A stretch of DNA of 64,000 bases, taken from NCBI GenBank assembly GCA_942490535.1, contig CALNXQ010000001.1, positions 62,001 to 126,000 of the forward strand. The letters are read 5' to 3'. This document shows, one piece after another, positions 34,100 to 42,166 of the stretch. The position numbers were made by a program, and so were the translations under genes. The DNA comes from JAEINY01 sp942490535 (lineage in GTDB: Bacteria; Bacteroidota; Bacteroidia; Bacteroidales; Marinilabiliaceae). The notes beneath the pieces were generated by a model, which did no database searches, was not told where the DNA came from, and worked only from the letters and a program-made list of their open reading frames with translations. Position 1 is the first letter of the stretch, and the number at the start of each line of letters is the position of its first letter.

Positions 34100-35009
34100 G
34101 GTAAACCGTATTGAAATAAGCTTTTTGCTGATTGGATACCGCCTTAAACACAACGTCGATGCGACCTAGGTAAGCACCGCCCCAACCCACCTGGTTGATT
34201 AATACCGGCTGCTCATGATCGTTTGTGACCAATACCGGTTCGGGCAGATAAGTGTGGGTATGACCACCAATAATCAAGTCCAGATGTTTTGTTTTTTTTG
34301 CAATCACCTGATCACTGACTTTATCGGTTTTATAGGTGTAGCCCAGGTGCGATAAGCAGATGATATAATCACATTGCTCTACTTCTTTCAGGTGTTGGCA
34401 AGTTTCCTGAGCAACCTGAATCGGATCGTTGTAGAGGGTCTCTTTATAACTGGCCGGATTAACTAATCCATTCAGCTCAATACCCAGTCCAAAAATACCA
34501 ATTTTAAGTCCCCCTTTGTTCAATAGGTGGAAGGGTTTAGTGGATCCATTCAAGGCGGTATTGCTAAAATCGTAGTTGGCACAGAGGAAAGGAAATTTGG
34601 CGTGACGGACTTGTTTTGAAAGTTCATCTATGCCATTATCAAACTCATGATTACCTAGCGTGGCTGCGTCGTAGCCCATTTTACTCATGAGGTCCAATTC
34701 CAGACGGCCTTTATAAAAATTGAAATAGGGCGTGCCTTGAAAGATATCGCCGGCATCCAGTAATAATACATGTTTTTGTTCTCTGCGGATGCGTTGAATG
34801 AGGGTTGATCGTCTTGCAAAGCCACCCTGATTCGGAAACTCGTAATGATCGGCTGGGAATGGATCAATATGGCTATGCACATCATTGGTGTGCAAAATCG
34901 TCAATTGGATATCCTCGGGCTGGCGACAGCTAAAAAACGCAGGAACAGCTATTGCAGCGGCAGTGCCGGAAGCTATTTTTCGAATGAACTGGCGTCTATT
35001 TTGTAACAT
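34092..35009 (-). CDS. 5'-nucleotidase metallophosphatase domain, Tat-exported
   Basis: A 305-residue calcineurin-like phosphatase equivalent to the N-terminal half of a UshA-type 5'-nucleotidase. Metal-binding motifs are HTNDVHSHIDP, LDAGDIFQG, GNHEFD and GGHTHT. The ATG at 35009 opens a twin-arginine signal (RRQFIRK) that ends at FFSC, so the protein is exported folded and may be lipidated. The in-frame ATG at 35090 would overlap the upstream gene by 95 bases. The matching C-terminal nucleotide-binding domain is encoded by the preceding gene, which overlaps it by 14 bases. Confidence 0.9.
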   Translation of the reverse strand: MLQNRRQFIRKIASGTAAAIAVPAFFSCRQPEDIQLTILHTNDVHSHIDPFPADHYEFPNQGGFARRSTLIQRIRREQKHVLLLDAGDIFQGTPYFNFYKGRLELDLMSKMGYDAATLGNHEFDNGIDELSKQVRHAKFPFLCANYDFSNTALNGSTKPFHLLNKGGLKIGIFGLGIELNGLVNPASYKETLYNDPIQVAQETCQHLKEVEQCDYIICLSHLGYTYKTDKVSDQVIAKKTKHLDLIIGGHTHTYLPEPVLVTNDHEQPVLINQVGWGGAYLGRIDVVFKAVSNQQKAYFNTVYHV

Positions 35010-35787
35010 GATAAATGCGGTTGTCGAGTGAACTGTTAATAACTTTTCCGTTGGCCTGAAGTGCTTCGATGTGTTCAATAATGAGGTCACGCAATTTTAG
35101 GCCAGTACCTGTTTTTATTTTAGCATTTTTAAATACTTCGAAATGATCACCACCATTGGCCAAATAATCTGAAGTGGCCACATAATATGTTTGATCATTT
35201 TTTAATTGTTGCTGTTGAATGGTGATGTGTTGCGCTTTTCCATCCCAAATGCCAAATTTTGCACCGGCTATCCCATCGCCGTCAACGCTTGCCATGTAGT
35301 CAAATAATTGAGTCACTTCCTGACCGCTTAGTTCAATGATGACCAGTTCGTTTTCAAAGGGCATCAGTTGAAAAATATCCCGAACCGTGATGTTTCCCTG
35401 AGCTATTGGGGCCCTCAATCCTTTTACATTGACAATGGCTATATCAGGCTCTTGCCATTGGGGCATTTCACCTTTCCGCTTGTGGGCTTCGATCAATAGT
35501 AGATCGGCTACAAAGTTGGAGAGGGGACTTTCCGGAAAGCCGGCTAATAATTCTTTTTCAGCAGTGCCAATCACTCTGTTCATCTGGGCTTCTAAAGTAT
35601 CCCGGTAAGGTGCAATATATGCTTCCATGAGTGAATCGGGCACAAGCCCCTTTGTCACCGAGATGGTTTGTGTTGCAAGGTCGGCTGAGCGGTAATTGCC
35701 CGGTTGGCAACAAACCAGTGATGCCAATATGCCAAAGACGATCAGTATTTGTGTGGCCAATTGTATTTTTCTCAGATTGACGTTCAT
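34996..35787 (-). CDS. 5'-nucleotidase C-terminal domain protein (lipoprotein)
   Basis: A 263-residue exported protein carrying only the 5_nucleotid_C domain. It supplies the nucleotide-binding half of a UshA-type nucleotidase (SPLSNFVADLLL, NVKGLRAPIAQG, YLANGGDHF). Its signal segment ends LVCCQPG, so it is probably lipidated on Cys26 or Cys27. The gene precedes, and overlaps by 14 bases, the gene for the metallophosphatase half. The two products presumably associate to hydrolyse extracytoplasmic nucleotides. It is divergent from the uracil-DNA glycosylase gene. Confidence 0.88.
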   Translation of the reverse strand: MNVNLRKIQLATQILIVFGILASLVCCQPGNYRSADLATQTISVTKGLVPDSLMEAYIAPYRDTLEAQMNRVIGTAEKELLAGFPESPLSNFVADLLLIEAHKRKGEMPQWQEPDIAIVNVKGLRAPIAQGNITVRDIFQLMPFENELVIIELSGQEVTQLFDYMASVDGDGIAGAKFGIWDGKAQHITIQQQQLKNDQTYYVATSDYLANGGDHFEVFKNAKIKTGTGLKLRDLIIEHIEALQANGKVINSSLDNRIYHVTK

Positions 35788-35825
35788 TTTTATTTCTTTT
35801 ATTAAAAAATGGGGTTAAAACTACA

Positions 35826-35833
35826 TACTTTTG
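35826..35833 (+). promoter_or_regulatory. -7 box in the gap before the glycosylase gene
   Basis: TACTTTTG is an exact TAnnTTTG match, but lies 88 bases before the ATG at 35922, implying a long leader if used. Confidence 0.35.
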
Positions 35834-35921
35834 GCGTATTAACCGGTATACACTATAAAAAGACGCAATAAAGTAAAAATGTTTTGTCTTTTACATTAAT
35901 TGTTTTTCAATTTACTATTAA

Positions 35922-36671
35922 ATGTCAAGTTATATTCATCACCTACATCAGCCCGTTCATGTGACCTGGCGTGATTTCCTGACGCAGGAAAATATCCACC
36001 TGGTTAATGAAATAGAGCGAACATTAAAGGAGGAGGCGGTGGCGGTGACTCCCTCTGACAGTCGGGTGTTACATTTTTTAACCCAGGATTTAAGTGCTGT
36101 TAAAGTGCTGATTATTGGACAGGACCCCTATCCGCAGGCAGGCGTGGCGACAGGCAGAGCTTTTGAAGTAGGAACCTTAAGAAGCTGGCAGGAGCCTTTT
36201 CGGAATGTATCGCTTAAAAACATCATTCGGGCACTCTATCATGCAGAGAAATCGGAGTTTTTGACTTACAATTTGATTAAAGCACAGCTGGGTGAAAGGG
36301 GGTTGTTTAATACGCCATTCAAGTTGCTGCCGCCTGATCAATTATTCAAGTATTGGGAACAGCAAGGGGTATTGTTATTGAATACATCGTTTACTTGTCA
36401 AATTGGTAAACCTGGCAGTCATGCCAAACTGTGGGCTACATTTACAAGGGAGTTATTGACTTATATTAACACTATTAATCCTCGAATTAGCTGGTTTCTA
36501 TGGGGAAATCATGCCCGCGGTATTACGGATCATTTAGTGTTGAAAAACAGTTATGCCAGTAACCATCCCATGATTTGCAAAGCCAGTGAAAATGATTTTT
36601 TATTTGGTCGGGTGAACCCCTTTAAAGCGACGGCAGAAATGATCGACTGGACAGGAAAAAGCCGGCTTTAG
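35922..36671 (+). CDS. Uracil-DNA glycosylase family protein with altered motifs
   Basis: A 249-residue protein with the family 1 Ung fold. The water-activating loop reads GQDPYPQAG (residues ~67-75), close to GQDPYH, and keeps the catalytic Asp. The core LLNTSFTCQIGKPGSH matches LLNTVLTV-type segments. The DNA-intercalating HPSPLS motif is altered to NHPMI. It may remove uracil from DNA or may have shifted specificity. It stands alone, and its stop codon lies inside the loop of a convergent terminator hairpin. Confidence 0.8.
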   Translation: MSSYIHHLHQPVHVTWRDFLTQENIHLVNEIERTLKEEAVAVTPSDSRVLHFLTQDLSAVKVLIIGQDPYPQAGVATGRAFEVGTLRSWQEPFRNVSLKNIIRALYHAEKSEFLTYNLIKAQLGERGLFNTPFKLLPPDQLFKYWEQQGVLLLNTSFTCQIGKPGSHAKLWATFTRELLTYINTINPRISWFLWGNHARGITDHLVLKNSYASNHPMICKASENDFLFGRVNPFKATAEMIDWTGKSRL

Positions 36672-36680
36672 TGCCGGCTT
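36659..36680. terminator. Bidirectional terminator hairpin
   Basis: AAGCCGGC and GCCGGCTT form an 8-bp stem with a 6-base loop that contains the glycosylase stop codon. It serves two converging genes. Confidence 0.75.
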
Positions 36681-36688
36681 ATGATTAT

Positions 36689-37402
36689 TTATTTAATGCG
36701 TTCCAGGTATTTTTGACGTGCCTCCATTAAGTAGTCCCGATCAATATTGGGATTATAAATACGGATGATGTCAAATACTTCAAAGTTTTGATGAATGTGC
36801 CCGATGGCGGCATCAAAGACGCTTCTATCCCAATTGTGTCTGACGCGTTTGGTTAAATCTTCAAAATATTTTAATGTGATTTTATGAGGGATGGTGAAGT
36901 AGCCATGATCCTTTTCATCCATATCAAAATACACCCCTTCTTCGACTTTTTCGAGCATGAAGAATTTTTTAAGCCGAATGACTGCTTGCCCTTCAATTTG
37001 TTTTCCCGGGCTTTTTTTGAGTTCCAATCCTTCGTCCAGGTAACAGGCCTGGAGATCTTGCACCTGGTCATAGCTATCCAGATGACGCACCCTGATCACA
37101 TCATGTATTTTATTATAGATGTGAACCGTCCCGGCAGCAGCGCTAAATTTTGTACCGAAATACTTTTTGATGTTTTGTGTCGCACGTGCCACTTCCTCGA
37201 TGGTGTAGAGTTTTTTCAACACAATATAAACGTAGAGGGGTTTGGCGTCCGATGGTATCTCACTGTAATAGTTAAAATATCCCGGAAATGGTTCAGGCGC
37301 CTCTAACACAAATGTATTTGGCAGAATTTTGTCATTCATAGTAACCAAAGTCTCCTGTTTTACCAGGTTACCATACCGTTCGATGATTTCAATTTTACTC
37401 AT
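36689..37402 (-). CDS. Conserved hypothetical protein
   Basis: A 237-residue soluble protein with no signal peptide, membrane helix or recognised motif. It is rich in Tyr, Lys and Glu and looks like two related alpha/beta halves: the segments around residues 75-110 and 175-215 share a pattern of KKLYT or ITLKYFEDLTKR followed by AAxGxIHIxNKI or AAIGHIHQN and then VIRV or IIRI. An internal duplication is therefore plausible. It lies 98 bases after yaaA on the same strand. Confidence 0.7.
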   Translation of the reverse strand: MSKIEIIERYGNLVKQETLVTMNDKILPNTFVLEAPEPFPGYFNYYSEIPSDAKPLYVYIVLKKLYTIEEVARATQNIKKYFGTKFSAAAGTVHIYNKIHDVIRVRHLDSYDQVQDLQACYLDEGLELKKSPGKQIEGQAVIRLKKFFMLEKVEEGVYFDMDEKDHGYFTIPHKITLKYFEDLTKRVRHNWDRSVFDAAIGHIHQNFEVFDIIRIYNPNIDRDYLMEARQKYLERIK

Positions 37403-37500
37403 ATGATGTGTGTTTAAGTTTTACTTCAGCACCTGGTTTAAAAGTTATTAAAAAAAATACCGGGAATCAACTTTTATTTGGATGTGGGATCCGGTTTTTA

Positions 37501-38277
37501 TTATTCAGCATGATCACGCACAAATACCGGTTGATCTTTTTGGGAGAGTTCCGGATGAAAGTAATAACCTTCCTCCGTAAATGCAGTCAGGTCATTGGGA
37601 TCTTGAAGTTGATTTTGCAGGATAAAACGGGTCATCAGGCCACGGGCTCTTTTGGCATAAAAGCTGACCACCTTATAGTGTCCATTTTTTAGATCTTTAA
37701 AAACAGGTGTGATGATGTGTTTACCCAATTTTTTTTTGGTAACGGCTTTAAAATACTCATTGGAAGCCAGGTTGACCAAGACATTCTGTTGGGCGTCATC
37801 CATATCTTTTTTGAGTAATTGAGAAATGGCATCGCCCCAAAACTCATACAAATTTTTGCCGCCCTTATTCTGAAATTTTGTTCCCATTTCCAGGCGATAG
37901 GGGAGAATGGCGTCCAACGGGCGCAGTAATCCATATAACCCGGAAAGCATTCTTAAGCGATTCTGGCTATAGCGAATATCGTCTTCTTTTAAAGAGGTGG
38001 CATCAATGCTTGTATAGACCTCACCTTTAAAAGCATAAATGGCTGCTCTTGTTTGTTGGCTGTTGAATGGGTGTTGCCAGGTTTGAAAGCGATGGTGATT
38101 CAACTGGGCGAGCTGTGGGCTGATGCTCATCAAGGCACTCAAATCCTGCGGACTTAATTTTTTTAGTTGATCCACCAGGGCCGTAGCCGCTTCCGGAAAC
38201 CGGATGGGTGTATTCGATATGTTTGGGATAGGTGATTCAAAATCAAGTGTTTTAGCGGGTGAAATTAGAATAAACAT
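37501..38277 (-). CDS. yaaA: YaaA family peroxide-stress protein
   Basis: A 258-residue member of the YaaA (DUF328) family, starting with the signature MFILISPAKTLDFE. The central GLYGLLRPLDAI and ASNEYFKAV segments and the late FYAKRARGLM are typical. In E. coli, YaaA limits free iron and DNA damage during hydrogen peroxide stress and binds DNA through a helix-hairpin-helix-like element. The same cytoplasmic role is inferred here. Full length, with no defects. Confidence 0.93.
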   Translation of the reverse strand: MFILISPAKTLDFESPIPNISNTPIRFPEAATALVDQLKKLSPQDLSALMSISPQLAQLNHHRFQTWQHPFNSQQTRAAIYAFKGEVYTSIDATSLKEDDIRYSQNRLRMLSGLYGLLRPLDAILPYRLEMGTKFQNKGGKNLYEFWGDAISQLLKKDMDDAQQNVLVNLASNEYFKAVTKKKLGKHIITPVFKDLKNGHYKVVSFYAKRARGLMTRFILQNQLQDPNDLTAFTEEGYYFHPELSQKDQPVFVRDHAE

Positions 38278-38342
38278 AAATGAATTGTGTTTTTATTTTT
38301 ATAACAAATGATTTAACCGGAGGTTCAATTATGGTATTATAA

Positions 38343-38372
38343 TGAAAAAAAGGACCACCTGTGGTGATCCTT
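38343..38372 (-). terminator. Terminator after the DeoR regulator
   Basis: AAGGAcCACC and GGTGaTCCTT pair with one mismatch around a 3-base loop. On the minus strand a run of T follows. Confidence 0.8.
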
Positions 38373-38402
38373 CTATTTTTTTATTGGAATGGTTGATTTA
38401 TG

Positions 38403-39185
38403 TTAGTCAGTGACCAATACTTCAACACCTGCATTTAAAAGTTTTTCCCGATCATCATCGGTGATGCCTTTATCGGTAACCACAATATCAATATCATTGA
38501 TTTGTCCAATAACGGCTAAGCTGCGTTTTTTAAACTTACTGGAATCAACGACCAAGATGACTTTTTTGGCCATTTTTAGCATGGTTCTGTTCAGTGCAGC
38601 CTCTTCTAAGTGGGGCGTACTAAAGCCCAGGTTTACATCAATGCCATCGGCTCCAATGAAAAGCTTATCGCAAAAGAAGTTTTTAAAACTATCTTGAGCA
38701 ATGGATCCCACCAGTGAAAGGGATTTCTTACGCATGACACCACCCGGCATGATGACGTTGATTTGTTCCAACTCGGCTAACGGACCGGCAATGTTAAGAG
38801 CGTTGGTGATGACAGTCAGATTTTTAAACTTGGCCAGGTGATTGGCCACTTCTTTAGTTGTGGTGCCTGAATCCAGTACGATGGTATCACCCTCTTCAAT
38901 TAATTTTGAAGCACGTTTACCAATGGCCTCTTTCTCCTTGGCATTTTTCACTTTCTTATCCGAAAGCTTCATATCCAAAGTCACTTTGTCGGTTTTTATG
39001 GCGCCACCTCTGGCTCTGATCAGGAGGTTTTTATGCTCCAGTTGGGTGAGGTCATTACGAATGGTTACTTCACTCACATTGAATTGATCACTTAATTCGT
39101 GAACATTGACCTGTCCTTTTTCATCCAGAAGCTTTAAAATAAGGCCTCGTCGGCCAACAGTTGTGTTCGGATCAAAGTTACTCAT
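38403..39185 (-). CDS. DeoR/GlpR family transcriptional regulator
   Basis: A 260-residue repressor-type protein. The DeoR helix-turn-helix occupies about residues 12-65 (VNVHELSDQFNVSEVTIRNDLTQL). The C-terminal DeoRC sugar-phosphate sensor domain covers about 80-240 and includes VLDSGTTTKEVA and the conserved KLFIGADGI. Such proteins respond to phosphorylated sugars. It is divergent from the amidohydrolase gene and about 3 kb from sugar-phosphate genes (isomerase, phosphomutase, PfkB kinase), which are possible targets. Confidence 0.93.
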   Translation of the reverse strand: MSNFDPNTTVGRRGLILKLLDEKGQVNVHELSDQFNVSEVTIRNDLTQLEHKNLLIRARGGAIKTDKVTLDMKLSDKKVKNAKEKEAIGKRASKLIEEGDTIVLDSGTTTKEVANHLAKFKNLTVITNALNIAGPLAELEQINVIMPGGVMRKKSLSLVGSIAQDSFKNFFCDKLFIGADGIDVNLGFSTPHLEEAALNRTMLKMAKKVILVVDSSKFKKRSLAVIGQINDIDIVVTDKGITDDDREKLLNAGVEVLVTD

Positions 39186-39458
39186 AAATATAGTATGGTT
39201 TAGCCCGCGTGATTTTTTTACAAAATAACGAAATTTTTTTTGACGGAAAGTGTTCGAAGGATGCTAACTTTTAGATGATGTTGTAAAACATCAGATTAAT
39301 AGCGGCTTTAGGTCCTGTAGTAAGTGGAATTGGCGAAAATGGGCGAAAGGATGTTTTGGGAAATATAAAGGTTATGAAATAGTGCGAGCCGGTTGCTTGC
39401 AGGCTTCTCTTTTTAGTTTTTACAAATATGGCTATTTTCGGTTTCAATTAATTAGGGA

Positions 39459-40508
39459 ATGGTGGCTAAAAGCAGCGATTTATATTCAGAGCAGGATTTT
39501 GATAAGGTGCCAAAAATTGATGGACACATTCATTATTATACGACCGATCCAATTTTTATTGAATATGCGCGTCAGCGAAACATGCGTTACATTTCCATTA
39601 ATGTTGACTTTAAGGATGCCGGGTGGCCCGAGAAAGAAGAGCAGTTAGCCATTTCCCAACATTTCATTCAGGAGGCGCCGGACGTATTTGCCTTTATCGG
39701 TGCGGTACCTATCTGTGATCCTTATTCCAATATTTGTATGAGTGGTGCAAGGGAATACATTCAACAAGTGCTAAAAATTGGCGCCATAGGAGTTAAGATC
39801 TGGAAGAATGTGGGGATGAAACTCAAAAAGGAGAATCGTCTATTAATGATTGATCATCCCGAATTCAAAGGATTGTTGGATTTTCTGGAGGATAAAAAGA
39901 TACCCTTGTTGGGGCATTTTGGTGAACCTAAAAACTGTTGGCTCCCACTGGAGGAGATGACTGTGAATTCAGATATTAAATATTTTACCAAGAATCCAGC
40001 GTATCACATGTATCTTCATTCTGATTTGCCCGGCTATGAGGAACAAATAGAAGCACGTGATAATATGTTGCGCCAACATCCGGGACTGCCTTTTGTGGGT
40101 GCTCATTTAGCCAGTTGCGAGTGGAGTGTCGAAGAAATAGCCGCTCGCTTAGATCGTTATCCCAACATGATGATGGATCTGGCAGAGCGGGTTTGTCACT
40201 TGCAATATCAATGTCTTGAGAATTATGACAAGGTACGTCAGTTCCTGATCGATTATCAGGACCGGTTGATTTACGCCTCAGACATTATTCATTTTACCGA
40301 TGAAACCTATGGGGAGCAGATTGAAGAAGTGAAGCGGAGATGGGAATCGCAATGGCGCTTTTTCACCCAGGGGGATGTGCAAACTACCTGGCAGGTTAAT
40401 GGTGAATTTCGGGGGTTAGCATTGCCCAAAGCGGTGATTGATAAGATTTACTTTCACAACGCATTCATTGCCTATCCCAGGTTGAAATATCAGTTTTTAT
40501 CCCTTTAA
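39459..40508 (+). CDS. Amidohydrolase family protein (TIM barrel)
   Basis: A 349-residue cytoplasmic metal-dependent hydrolase of the amidohydrolase 2 type. The metal-binding HxH near the N-terminus is DGHIHYY, and later ligands may be HFGEPKNCW, GAHLASCEW and the Asp in YASDIIHFTD. The family includes decarboxylases and lactonases as well as amidohydrolases, and the substrate is not evident. Its stop overlaps the start of the dihydrouridine synthase gene by one base, so the two are coupled. A one-mismatch -7 box (TATTTTCG) lies about 20 bases before the ATG. Confidence 0.85.
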   Translation: MVAKSSDLYSEQDFDKVPKIDGHIHYYTTDPIFIEYARQRNMRYISINVDFKDAGWPEKEEQLAISQHFIQEAPDVFAFIGAVPICDPYSNICMSGAREYIQQVLKIGAIGVKIWKNVGMKLKKENRLLMIDHPEFKGLLDFLEDKKIPLLGHFGEPKNCWLPLEEMTVNSDIKYFTKNPAYHMYLHSDLPGYEEQIEARDNMLRQHPGLPFVGAHLASCEWSVEEIAARLDRYPNMMMDLAERVCHLQYQCLENYDKVRQFLIDYQDRLIYASDIIHFTDETYGEQIEEVKRRWESQWRFFTQGDVQTTWQVNGEFRGLALPKAVIDKIYFHNAFIAYPRLKYQFLSL

Positions 40509-41461
40509 TGGAATCGCCAAAATCTCTTTATTTAGCACCCTTGCAGGGGTATACCAATGTGTTTTATCGCAAGGCATTGGCGCAAACGACGCCTCACATT
40601 AATAAATATTTTACCCCTTTTTTTGAAGAAGGAAAAAATGGCTTGTTGAACCCCGTTGAGTTGCCTGAATTGGATATGCAATTGAATAGCGGAGTGAAAT
40701 TAGTTCCACAAGTAGCTACCAATTCTGCGGATTTCTTAGTGAAGTTTTCCAGCCATGTTTTAAAAATGGGTTATTCTGAAATTAACCTGAATATGGGCTG
40801 TCCTTTCCCCATGCTGGTGAAGCGTCAAAAAGGAGGGGGCATGTTGGCGCATCCTGAGTTGGTAGACCAAATGCTCAGTCTGTTTTTTGAGGCACAGCTG
40901 CCCATTCAACTGTCTGTTAAAGTGCGGGCAGGTCTGGTGGATGTACAGGAAGGAGTGGACATGTTAAAAGTTATAAATAAGTATCCGTTAACCGAAGTAA
41001 TTATCCATCCCCGCCTGGTGACGCAAAAATATACGGGCGTGCCTGATTGGCATGTATTCCAGGTCATGCAGGAAGCGTGTGTGCATCCGGTCATTGGAAA
41101 TGGGGATATTACCAATTATGAAGAATGGCAGACCCTTTCACGGCGTTTCCCCAATGTAAGCGGGTGGATGGTGGGTAGAGGCGCATTACGTTCACCTGTT
41201 TTGTGGAACCAAATTAGGGGGACGGATGGGTCTGGATTAAATGTTTTTTTGAAGCTCTTGCATCACCATTATTTTGAAGAGGTCACTGCTTATTATTCGG
41301 ATTGGTACCGAGCTTTTAATTACCTCTCTTCATTTTGGAAATACCCCTTGGAATCCCTTGAGAATGGCACCCGTTGGCTCCGAAAATTAAAAAAACACAA
41401 TACGCCTGTATCCTATCAGGAGTGGTTAAATAATGTATGGGCTGACTTTGCTAGGGATTAG
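40508..41461 (+). CDS. dus: tRNA-dihydrouridine synthase family protein
   Basis: A 317-residue FMN-dependent enzyme that reduces uridine to dihydrouridine in the tRNA D-loop. The TIM barrel opens with LAPLQGYTN and the catalytic Cys98 lies in NLNMGCPFP, followed by the usual GGGMLAHPELV. The phosphate-binding GNGDI and the GRGAL segments are present. The C-terminal helical domain is short. It belongs to the Bacteroidota Dus branch; which uridine it modifies is unknown. It overlaps the amidohydrolase gene by one base. Confidence 0.92.
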   Translation: MESPKSLYLAPLQGYTNVFYRKALAQTTPHINKYFTPFFEEGKNGLLNPVELPELDMQLNSGVKLVPQVATNSADFLVKFSSHVLKMGYSEINLNMGCPFPMLVKRQKGGGMLAHPELVDQMLSLFFEAQLPIQLSVKVRAGLVDVQEGVDMLKVINKYPLTEVIIHPRLVTQKYTGVPDWHVFQVMQEACVHPVIGNGDITNYEEWQTLSRRFPNVSGWMVGRGALRSPVLWNQIRGTDGSGLNVFLKLLHHHYFEEVTAYYSDWYRAFNYLSSFWKYPLESLENGTRWLRKLKKHNTPVSYQEWLNNVWADFARD

Positions 41462-41516
41462 ACAGTCATGGCGTGATAGTTATTATGCTTATTTATGGCA
41501 GCCTCCTAAAAATTGG

Positions 41517-41524
41517 TACATTTG
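41517..41524 (+). promoter_or_regulatory. -7 box before the isomerase gene
   Basis: TACATTTG matches TAnnTTTG exactly, 19 bases before the ATG at 41544. Confidence 0.5.
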
Positions 41525-41543
41525 TACTTTAAAAATCGCAAAC

Positions 41544-42155
41544 ATGATAATAGAAGAGATAAAGAGCATTTTAGCTCATGAAGCACAAGCAGTACAGAAC
41601 ATTCCTGTGTCGGATAGTTTTGAAAAGGCACGTGATGTGATTTATCAACAAGTTCATCAAAAAGGTGGTAAATTGGTGACCACCGGCATGGGAAAAGCCG
41701 GACAAATAGCCGTTAATATGGCGACTACTTTTAGTTCAACGGGTACGCCTGCTGCTTTTTTGCATCCTAGTGAGGCCCAGCATGGTGACTTGGGAATGGT
41801 GCAGGCAAACGATGTGATGCTGATGATTTCGAATTCCGGTAGAACGCGTGAAATCATTGAGTTGATTGATTTGGCGCGCGGATTACATGCTAACATCCCA
41901 ATTATCGTGATTACCAGTAATGAAGCATCTGTTTTAGCCGAAGAAGCTGACGTGTGCCTATTGACAGGTAACCCCAAAGAGGTTTGTTCTCTGGGATTAA
42001 CACCTACTACGTCCACCACAACGATGACCGTTATAGGCGATGTATTGGTGGTGTTACTGATGAAAAAAATTGGTTTTTCAAATGCCGATTATGCAAAGCG
42101 ACACCATGGTGGTTACCTGGGACATAAGTCGCGCACTGCGGCCGGTTTAAAATAA
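41544..42155 (+). CDS. kdsD: SIS-domain sugar isomerase, probable arabinose-5-phosphate isomerase
   Basis: A 203-residue protein made of a single SIS domain (GMGKAGQIAVNMATTFSSTGTPAAFLHPSEAQHGDLG, shown here only as the start of the motif region at residues ~48-84). The HPSEAxHGDLG signature is that of KpsF/GutQ arabinose-5-phosphate isomerases, which feed Kdo synthesis for lipopolysaccharide. The two CBS domains usual in proteobacterial KdsD are absent; single-domain versions are known in Bacteroidota. The ATG at 41544 is preferred to upstream in-frame codons because it follows a perfect -7 box. The phosphohexomutase gene follows 11 bases later. Confidence 0.87.
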   Translation: MIIEEIKSILAHEAQAVQNIPVSDSFEKARDVIYQQVHQKGGKLVTTGMGKAGQIAVNMATTFSSTGTPAAFLHPSEAQHGDLGMVQANDVMLMISNSGRTREIIELIDLARGLHANIPIIVITSNEASVLAEEADVCLLTGNPKEVCSLGLTPTTSTTTMTVIGDVLVVLLMKKIGFSNADYAKRHHGGYLGHKSRTAAGLK

Positions 42156-42166
42156 AAAAGAACGTG

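Noticed and set aside
37449..37499. Terminator after yaaA
   Set aside because: ACCGG and CCGGT can pair and a T run follows on the minus strand, but the stem is only five pairs with a large loop, too weak to call.
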